Source of the DNA: JALZHR01 sp036389695
Lineage (GTDB): Bacteria; Acidobacteriota; Blastocatellia; Pyrinomonadales; Pyrinomonadaceae
NCBI GenBank assembly: GCA_036389695.1
Contig: DASVWG010000510.1
Location: forward strand, 1 to 7,238
Reading direction: 5' to 3'
Length of the DNA: 7,238 bases
Every line of letters starts with the position of its first letter. The stretch's first letter is position 1. The translations under genes were made by a program, and so were the position numbers. The notes under the pieces are model-generated. The model saw only the letters and a list, made by a program, of their open reading frames with translations, made no database searches and was not told the origin of the DNA. Shown here piece by piece: positions 1 through 4,211 of the stretch.

Positions 1-609
1 TCGGAAATGGTCGATTTTCTGACGCAGGTCGGCGGCGAGCTTGGAAACTCGTACGCGGCGGCTGAGCTCGAGCTCAAACGTCTGCTCGCGCTGCAAACCG
101 CTCTGAAAAAAATTCCGTCCGGTCAGGGCGACCGCTCGCCGTATCGGGAATTTCTCAAAGCTCACGAAAAATCGGTCATTTACAGCGACCCGGCGGGCGA
201 ATGGTATGTCGTCTCAAATCTGTTCTGGGATTTGCATAAAAAATATGCGGCGACGGCGATTGCCGACCAGATAGCGTGGGAAGGCGCGAAAAATTCGCTG
301 CCGGGCGAATGCGAAGGCTACGTCAACTGTTATCTTTTTTCCGAGCGGATGACCAACGGCGAATATCTGCGCCTGCATCCGAACGGCAAAAAAGCGCCCG
401 AAGCGCTCGCCAATCTGACGAGATTTCTGTCGGCTGTAGTTGCCGATTTAAACCAAAAATCATCTTTTACCGGTCCGACCGACGTGACCGACCGCGCCGA
501 CTTTAACAACCTGATTGCCGAGCTGCGCACAATCGTTTCGCGCCTGCCGCTCGTCGAAAAGGAAAAAACGCTCGGGCAATTGAAACAAATCGCCGAAGCT
601 TATCGCTAA
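1..609 (+). CDS. Hypothetical protein, C-terminal part (5' end outside window)
   Basis: I do not recognise this protein. The reading frame is already open at base 1 (TCG GAA precede the first ATG at 7), no ribosome binding site is visible, and the gene probably starts upstream; the window shows 202 codons ending in TAA at 607-609. The visible part has no signal peptide or membrane segment. It begins with an amphipathic, Leu/Ala/Glu-rich helical stretch (about residues 15-40 from the ATG). A more conserved-looking core follows, with aromatic-rich WYVVSNLFWDLHKKY (about 66-80) and GECEGYVNCYLF (about 99-110), where two Cys lie seven residues apart. The tail is helical and charged (about 160-200). 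The Cys pair could be a disulfide, which would suit an exported protein, but that is inference. Codon use resembles the neighbouring genes. The palindrome at 610 begins on the base after the stop codon. Function unassigned. Confidence 0.7.
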   Translation, partial: SEMVDFLTQVGGELGNSYAAAELELKRLLALQTALKKIPSGQGDRSPYREFLKAHEKSVIYSDPAGEWYVVSNLFWDLHKKYAATAIADQIAWEGAKNSLPGECEGYVNCYLFSERMTNGEYLRLHPNGKKAPEALANLTRFLSAVVADLNQKSSFTGPTDVTDRADFNNLIAELRTIVSRLPLVEKEKTLGQLKQIAEAYR

Positions 610-723
610 GTCGAAAATGCAAAATGCAAAATGCAAAGTGCAAAATAGAAGGATTTAAGATTCAAGATTCAGAATTAAATTCTTTCATTTTGCACTTTGC
701 ATTTTGCGTTTTGCATTTTCGAC
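610..723 (+). repeat. Heptamer palindrome A (37-bp arms) after the first gene's stop codon
   Basis: The left arm (610-646) and right arm (687-723) are reverse complements over 37 positions with a single difference, which is a G-U wobble in + strand RNA. The 40-base loop is 647-686. The arms consist mainly of the 7-base unit AAAATGC and variants (AAAGTGC). The loop itself carries a different tandem heptamer, AAGATTC twice at 657-670, and a small inverted repeat GAATT/AATTC at 672-682. The left arm starts immediately after the TAA at 607-609. There is no terminal run of T typical of an intrinsic terminator, so a 3'-end-stabilising hairpin or a mobile palindromic repeat is as likely as a terminator. 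The open frame running through it (624-848) is a by-product of the 7-base period. Confidence 0.9.
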
Positions 724-744
724 GTTTTGCGTTTTGCATTTTCG
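702..744 (+). repeat. 20-bp direct repeat extending palindrome A
   Basis: The 20 bases at 702-721 (TTTTGCGTTTTGCATTTTCG) recur exactly at 725-744, a 23-base period. The first copy lies in the right arm of palindrome A. The second lies just outside it, so the right side has been lengthened by a tandem duplication that the left side lacks. This indicates recent slippage or unequal recombination. Confidence 0.85.
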
Positions 745-765
745 CCGCTTTGCAATCCGCATTCA

Positions 766-779
766 AAAATCTAAAATCT
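766..779 (+). repeat. AAAATCT heptamer doublet before moaA
   Basis: Two exact tandem copies of AAAATCT (766-772, 773-779) end five bases before the GTG start of moaA, occupying the place where a Shine-Dalgarno sequence would be expected. No purine-rich binding site is visible there. Confidence 0.6.
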
Positions 780-783
780 AAAT

Positions 784-1824
784 GTGTTAAAAGATTCCTA
801 CGGCAGGCGGATTCGGGATTTGCGCGTCAGCTTGACCGACCGCTGTAATTTTCGTTGTTTTTATTGTCTGCCGGACGGCGAGCCGCCGCTGGCGCGGAAA
901 GAAACGATTCTGACTTTTGAAGAAATCGCTTACTTGTCGGAAATTTTCGTCGCGCTCGGCATCGAAAAAATTCGCTTGACCGGCGGCGAGCCTTTGCTCA
1001 GAAAAGATGTCGAAACATTGGTTGAGAAAATCGCACGTTTGAAAAGTCCAGAGTCCAAAGTCCAAAGTCCAAAGTCGGAAGACCAAAAAACAAATCCGCA
1101 ATTATTGGATTTAGCCTTAACAACCAACGGGCATACTTTGGCGAAACGCGCCGAAAATCTGAAACGCGCCGGGCTTGACCGCGTGACGATTTCGCTGGAC
1201 AGTCTCAGGCGCGAGAATTTTCAGAGAATTACGGGCGTCGATAAACTGGAAGAAGTTTTAAAGGCGATTGAAGCCGCCCAAAATGCCGGTTTAAATCCGG
1301 TCAAAATCAATGCGGTCATCGTGCGCGGCTATAATGACGATGAAGTGGCTGAACTGGCGAAATTTGCGCGCGAACAAGAGCTTTCGATGCGCTTTATCGA
1401 ATATATGCCGCTCGATTCGGCGCACGAATGGAACCGGAATTTGGTCGTTTCGGGCAGGGAAATCCGCGAAAAAATCGAACGGGTTTTTCCGCTTCGTTTA
1501 AAGGAAGCTTCACGCGGCGCGGAAACCGCCTGGAAATATGCTTTCGCCGACGGCGCGGGAGGCGAAATCGGCATTATCGCGCCGGTGACGGAAATGTTCT
1601 GCGGCGCCTGCTCGCGGATTCGCCTGACGGCTGACGGGCAAATTCGCACGTGTCTTTTTTCGACTTCGGAACACAATCTGCGCGACCGTTTAAGAAGCGG
1701 CGCAAGCCGCGCGGAGATAATCGAATTTATCGAATCGGTCATCATGAAAAAAGAACCCCGCCACTTTATCAACGACAAAGAATTCGCGCCCGCCTCGCGC
1801 TCGATGAGCTTCATCGGCGGATAA
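784..1824 (+). CDS. moaA: GTP 3',8-cyclase MoaA (radical SAM, molybdenum cofactor synthesis)
   Basis: MoaA uses S-adenosylmethionine and two [4Fe-4S] clusters to convert GTP to 3',8-cyclo-7,8-dihydro-GTP, the first step of molybdopterin synthesis in the cytoplasm; MoaC completes cyclic pyranopterin formation. The 346-residue product has the radical-SAM cluster motif CNFRCFYC (Cys21, 25, 28), the SAM-binding GGEP (67-70), LTTNG (112-116), the C-terminal cluster C-x2-C-x13-C (Cys273, 276, 290) and the functional Gly-Gly tail (SFIGG). Arg14, Arg278 and Arg280 match the GTP-contacting arginines of the family by position. The GTG at 784 is chosen because LKDSYGRRIRDLRVS is the usual MoaA N-terminus; the ATG at 782 reads into a stop after one codon. 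The stop is doubled (TAATAA, 1822-1827). The oddity is a repeat-derived insertion at residues 88-101, making the GGEP-to-TTNG segment about 18 residues longer than in E. coli MoaA as I recall it. No moaC, moaE or moeA is adjacent. Confidence 0.97.
   Translation: MLKDSYGRRIRDLRVSLTDRCNFRCFYCLPDGEPPLARKETILTFEEIAYLSEIFVALGIEKIRLTGGEPLLRKDVETLVEKIARLKSPESKVQSPKSEDQKTNPQLLDLALTTNGHTLAKRAENLKRAGLDRVTISLDSLRRENFQRITGVDKLEEVLKAIEAAQNAGLNPVKINAVIVRGYNDDEVAELAKFAREQELSMRFIEYMPLDSAHEWNRNLVVSGREIREKIERVFPLRLKEASRGAETAWKYAFADGAGGEIGIIAPVTEMFCGACSRIRLTADGQIRTCLFSTSEHNLRDRLRSGASRAEIIEFIESVIMKKEPRHFINDKEFAPASRSMSFIGG
1044..1085 (+). repeat. In-frame heptamer array inside moaA (six AAGTCCA-type units)
   Basis: Six consecutive 7-base units: AAGTCCA (1044), GAGTCCA (1051), AAGTCCA (1058), AAGTCCA (1065), AAGTCGG (1072) and AAGACCA (1079). 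The total of 42 bases is 14 codons, so the frame is kept. Three units equal seven codons, giving the two-fold peptide repeat SPESKVQ-SPKSEDQ (residues 88-101). It lies between the helix following GGEP and the strand carrying LTTNG, predicted to be a surface loop of the barrel. There is no inverted partner nearby, unlike the intergenic arrays. Confidence 0.9.
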
Positions 1825-1829
1825 TAAAC

Positions 1830-1979
1830 GAGGCAGAAGGCGCGCGCGTCAGCAAGGGCGGAGAAAGCGCAAAATTTAAAATGCAAAATGCAAAATAAAA
1901 ACACTTTCTTCATTTTGCGTTTTGCACTTTTCGTTTTGCATTCGATTCCGCCCTTGCCCGACGCGCGGGCTTCTGCCTC
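1830..1979 (+). repeat. 150-bp composite palindrome B between moaA and mtnB
   Basis: The outer arms, 1830-1862 and 1947-1979 (33 bases each), are inverted repeats starting with GAGGCAGAAG and containing CGCGCGTC and AAGGGCGGA blocks; about 27 of 33 positions pair. Inside them, about 1865-1896 and 1911-1940 are a second pair of inverted arms made of AAAATGC-type heptamers with several mismatches, leaving a loop of about 14 bases. The inner part is the same repeat family as palindrome A, while the GC-rich outer arms are not present there. It starts three bases after the doubled moaA stop. No flanking target-site duplication is visible and no transposase is encoded, so it is at most a non-autonomous, MITE- or REP-like element. 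A frame open from 1888 through it into mtnB is a by-product. Confidence 0.88.
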
Positions 1980-2019
1980 CTGGTTGCTTCGCTTTTGCAA
2001 GTTCGCTAGACTTTTAGAG

Positions 2020-2628
2020 ATGAAGTTTCAAAGTGTAGCTAAAATTCTGGCGCTCTGCGGGCGCGAATTTTACCATCGCAGTTGGGTTTTGGGGACGAGC
2101 GGAAATTTCAGCGCGAAGATTTCCGATAAGCCGCTGCGCCTGTGCATTACGGCGTCGGGCAACGACAAAGGCGCGCTGGACGAGACGCAGTTTCTCGAAC
2201 TCGACGATAACAGCGACGTTTTGCAAGGCTTCGGCAAGCCTTCCGCCGAGACGCTTCTGCATCTGACGATTTATCGAATGCGCAATCCGGGCGCGATTCT
2301 GCACACGCACTCGGTCTGGGGCACGATTCTGTCGGACGTTTTTTTTGAAAACGGCGCGATTGAAATCGAAGGCTACGAGATGCTGAAAGGCTTGTCGGGC
2401 GTCACGACGCACGAGCACACGGAGATTTTGCCGATTATCGAAAACTCGCAGGATTACGTCGCGCTGTCGCACGTCGTCGAAAACGTGCTGCGCGAAAACC
2501 CGGCGTGTCACGGCATTTACCTGCGCCGTCACGGGCTTTACACGTGGGGCAAAGACGTCACGGAAGCGAAAAGGCACGTCGAGATTTTCGAGTTTTTGTT
2601 TGAGGTTCTGGGAAGGCAGATTAAATAA
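2020..2628 (+). CDS. mtnB: Methylthioribulose-1-phosphate dehydratase MtnB
   Basis: MtnB is a zinc enzyme of the class II aldolase/adducin fold that dehydrates 5-methylthioribulose-1-phosphate to 2,3-diketo-5-methylthiopentyl-1-phosphate in methionine salvage. The 202-residue product matches the family length. Visible features are GTSGNFS (25-31, phosphate-binding loop), the ITASGNDKG segment (43-51), HTHS with zinc ligands His95 and His97, GYEMLKG with Glu120 at the place of the catalytic acid (compare Glu139 of human APIP), and RRHG with the third zinc ligand His171. The ATG at 2020 is chosen because the family begins shortly before this point. The frame is open upstream to 1888, but that part translates palindrome B. 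A weak AGAG at 2016-2019 touches the start. mtnD follows after 23 bases. A sugar-phosphate aldolase of the same fold (fuculose- or 5-deoxyribulose-1-phosphate) is the alternative, made unlikely by mtnD and mtnC next door. Confidence 0.93.
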   Translation: MKFQSVAKILALCGREFYHRSWVLGTSGNFSAKISDKPLRLCITASGNDKGALDETQFLELDDNSDVLQGFGKPSAETLLHLTIYRMRNPGAILHTHSVWGTILSDVFFENGAIEIEGYEMLKGLSGVTTHEHTEILPIIENSQDYVALSHVVENVLRENPACHGIYLRRHGLYTWGKDVTEAKRHVEIFEFLFEVLGRQIK

Positions 2629-2648
2629 TTTGGCAGGTTAAATAATTT
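2615..2648 (+). repeat. 17-bp tandem duplication across the mtnB stop
   Basis: Copy 1 (2615-2631, GGCAGATTAAATAATTT) contains the mtnB stop TAA at 2626-2628. Copy 2 (2632-2648) follows directly and differs at one base (A2620 to G2637). The duplication supplies nearly all of the mtnB-mtnD spacer and places an AGG (2635-2637) 14 bases before the mtnD ATG, a weak and distant ribosome binding site at best. Confidence 0.85.
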
Positions 2649-2651
2649 ATT

Positions 2652-3167
2652 ATGGCTGTTTTAAATATTCCCGATAAAAATTTAACTTTCAAAGATGAAC
2701 GCGAAATCGCCGATTATCTGGCGAAAATCGGTATTGATTACGAGCGTTGGGAAACCGATACGAGAGTTTCGCCCGATGCCGCGCCGGAAGAAATTCTCGC
2801 GGCTTACGCGGGCGAAATCGAAAAATTAAAGACGAAAGGCGGCTATGTGACGGCTGACGTCATCGACATCAAGCCCGAGACGCCGAATCTGGAAACGATG
2901 CTCGAACGCTTTCGTCCCGAGCACTGGCACGACGAGGACGAGGTGCGGTTTATCGTCAAAGGTCACGGCTGTTTTCATATCGCGATGCCGGACGCGGACG
3001 TCGTTTCAATCACGATGGAAGCGGGCGATTTGATTCGCGTGCCGCGCGGAACGAAACACTGGTTCGATTTATGCGAAGACCGAACCGTTCGCGCCATCCG
3101 TCTTTTCCAGGACGTTTCCGGCTGGACGCCGCATTACACGCAAAGCGGTCTGGAGAAAAACTATTAA
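2652..3167 (+). CDS. mtnD: Acireductone dioxygenase MtnD
   Basis: MtnD is a cupin-fold metal enzyme. With iron it cleaves 1,2-dihydroxy-3-keto-5-methylthiopentene with O2 to formate and 2-keto-4-methylthiobutyrate, the direct precursor of methionine; with nickel the same protein family gives an off-pathway reaction releasing CO. The 171-residue product carries the metal site HWHDEDE (His91, His93, Glu97) and the fourth ligand His136 in RGTKHWFD, and ends with the family-typical DVSGWTPHYTQSG. The N-terminal region (about 12-60) is the helical part expected before the cupin barrel. The ATG at 2652 is the only plausible start after the mtnB stop; no good Shine-Dalgarno is visible. mtnB lies 23 bases upstream and mtnC about 100 bases downstream, so the three are probably co-transcribed. 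The left arm of palindrome C overlaps its TAA. Confidence 0.96.
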   Translation: MAVLNIPDKNLTFKDEREIADYLAKIGIDYERWETDTRVSPDAAPEEILAAYAGEIEKLKTKGGYVTADVIDIKPETPNLETMLERFRPEHWHDEDEVRFIVKGHGCFHIAMPDADVVSITMEAGDLIRVPRGTKHWFDLCEDRTVRAIRLFQDVSGWTPHYTQSGLEKNY

Positions 3168-3253
3168 GAAACGATGAACGATGAACGCGGAATGATGAAT
3201 GATGAATTGCTAATTTGGTTTCATCGTTCATCGTTCCGCGTTCATCGTTTCTT
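3166..3253 (+). repeat. Heptamer palindrome C between mtnD and mtnC
   Basis: The left arm is 3166-3206 and the right arm 3220-3253, with a 13-base loop. The arms pair over 34 positions once a 7-base extra unit in the left arm (one more GATGAAC copy, about 3173-3186) is looped out. The only two substitutions between arms are U (left) against G (right), so both can pair as wobbles in + strand RNA. The building block is GATGAAC/GATGAAT, a 7-base unit unlike that of palindromes A and B. The first two bases are part of the mtnD stop codon. The right arm ends 15 bases before the mtnC ATG. No T-run follows, so read-through into mtnC is plausible. Confidence 0.9.
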
Positions 3254-3268
3254 TTCTCTGCGGCTGAA

Positions 3269-3991
3269 ATGATTAAAGTAATCCTGCTCGACATCGAAGG
3301 CACGACCACGCCGATTGATTTTGTTCACCGGACGCTTTTTCCTTTCGCTTTCGAGAAAATCGGCGAATATGTCAAGCAGAATTTCGATTCGATTCAAGCG
3401 GAAATCGACGAGCTTCGCGAAGAACACGAACGGGATTTTCAAGACGGCTTGGACATTCCGCTGCTGCACGAAACGACGCGCGAAAATCTGGTTAAAAGCC
3501 TGACGAATTACCTGCATTTTTTAATCAGGAACGACCGCAAATCGACGCCTCTGAAATCTTTGCAGGGAAAAATCTGGCAGAAAGGTTATGAATCGGGCGA
3601 GCTGGTTTCGCCGGTTTACGACGATGTGCCGAAGGCGTTCGAGCGCTGGAAATCGCAAAGTAAAACGATTGCGATTTATTCTTCGGGAAGCCGGTTGGCG
3701 CAGAAGCTTCTTTTCAAATATACCAATCACGGTGATTTAACCGCTTTTATTTCCAATTATTTCGACACGCGCGTCGGGCATAAACGCGAAGCGGAAAGCT
3801 ATCGCCGAATCGCTTCCGCACAGAGTTTTCCACCTGTGGAAAACTTTCTGTTCGTTTCGGATATCGAAGCTGAACTCGACGCGGCGGGCGAAGCCGGAAT
3901 GCAGACTGCTTTGTCCGTGCGCCCGGGAAATGCGCCGGTTGCCGAAGCGTCGAGGCACAAAATCATCCGCAGCTTTGACGAGATTTTTTAA
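3269..3991 (+). CDS. mtnC: Enolase-phosphatase MtnC (E1)
   Basis: MtnC is a HAD-superfamily enzyme that enolises 2,3-diketo-5-methylthiopentyl-1-phosphate and then removes the phosphate to give the acireductone used by MtnD. The 240-residue product shows HAD motif I as DIEGTTTPIDF (Asp8, Glu10; the DxE form typical of E1 enzymes), a helical cap domain (about 20-120), motif II YSSGS (137-141), motif III Lys172 in RVGHKRE, and motif IV FVSDIEAELDAA (Asp198, Glu202). The ATG at 3269 puts motif I at the normal distance from the N-terminus. The frame is open up to a TTG at 3215, but those codons are the arm and loop of palindrome C. No strong ribosome binding site is present. It is the third gene of the mtnB-mtnD-mtnC set. 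A notable 10-bp-arm palindrome lies inside at 3824-3845. Confidence 0.95.
   Translation: MIKVILLDIEGTTTPIDFVHRTLFPFAFEKIGEYVKQNFDSIQAEIDELREEHERDFQDGLDIPLLHETTRENLVKSLTNYLHFLIRNDRKSTPLKSLQGKIWQKGYESGELVSPVYDDVPKAFERWKSQSKTIAIYSSGSRLAQKLLFKYTNHGDLTAFISNYFDTRVGHKREAESYRRIASAQSFPPVENFLFVSDIEAELDAAGEAGMQTALSVRPGNAPVAEASRHKIIRSFDEIF
3824..3845. repeat. Perfect 10-bp-arm palindrome inside mtnC
   Basis: AGTTTTCCAC (3824-3833) and GTGGAAAACT (3836-3845) are exact inverted repeats separated by two bases. It lies in codons for SFPPVENF, just before HAD motif IV. Read on the - strand, the TTTTCCACA within it agrees with the general DnaA-box pattern TTWTNCACA; the + strand arm misses only the last base. 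It may be chance or a protein-binding site. Confidence 0.6.
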
Positions 3992-4011
3992 AGGCGGATA
4001 CGATTCGCTTC

Positions 4012-4039
4012 TTGCCCTGGCGGATGCGGAAGTGATAAT
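4012..4039 (+). promoter_or_regulatory. Candidate sigma-70-type promoter for the M48/propeller gene
   Basis: TTGCCC (4012-4017, four of six to the -35 consensus) and GATAAT (4034-4039, five of six to the -10 consensus) are separated by 16 bases. Transcription would begin near 4046 and leave a leader of about 165 bases before the ATG at 4212. This is the first spacer in the window not filled by a heptamer palindrome and the gene function changes here, so a promoter is expected. The match is by eye only, and a second AT-rich stretch at 4161-4173 is also possible. Confidence 0.3.
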
Positions 4040-4082
4040 ATTCGCTCGACACACTCTGTCAGTAAACTAAAACTAAAATCCG

Positions 4083-4144
4083 AAACAGCCGATTGGCGAA
4101 GAGAAGTTTTGAGAAGCTTCCGACGGCTCACGCGCGGGCTGTTT
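4083..4144 (+). promoter_or_regulatory. Inverted repeat with alternative pairing in the M48 leader
   Basis: AAACAGCC (4083-4090) is an exact inverted match to GGCTGTTT (4137-4144). An overlapping AGCCG (4087-4091) can instead pair with CGGCT (4124-4128), so two mutually exclusive stems are possible. The whole element lies between the candidate promoter and the start of the M48 gene. The rest of 3992-4211 shows no gene and no recognisable riboswitch. Function unknown; it could be a chance fold. Confidence 0.3.
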
Positions 4145-4211
4145 AATGTTCCCACATACTTTTATAAATATATTTCGCCGCGATTCCGACTCAATCGCCA
4201 ATAGAAAAATT

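Noticed and set aside
610..783. Molybdenum cofactor riboswitch upstream of moaA
   Set aside because: The spacer is explained by heptamer repeats forming one simple long hairpin; no multi-helix riboswitch-like architecture is visible.
624..848. A 74-codon open frame on the + strand with a Gln/Asn/Lys/Phe-His-rich product
   Set aside because: It translates palindrome A; its peptide periodicity reflects the 7-base unit, and its end overlaps the start of moaA in another frame.
1888..2019. N-terminal extension of MtnB by 44 codons
   Set aside because: These codons lie in the core and right arm of palindrome B and have no counterpart in MtnB proteins; the start at 2020 fits the family.
1825..2019. 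SAM riboswitch or T-box upstream of the methionine salvage genes
   Set aside because: The spacer is nearly all palindrome B; no conserved SAM-riboswitch core or T-box sequence is seen.
610..3253. CRISPR array
   Set aside because: The repeats are contiguous 7-base units and inverted arms without regular unique spacers, and no cas gene is present.
3215..3268. TTG-initiated N-terminal extension of MtnC
   Set aside because: The extra 18 codons are the loop and arm of palindrome C; HAD motif I should lie close to the N-terminus.
4146..4211. Alternative upstream ATG for the M48/propeller protein
   Set aside because: It would bury the signal peptide behind 22 polar residues; the start at 4212 gives a standard signal peptide.
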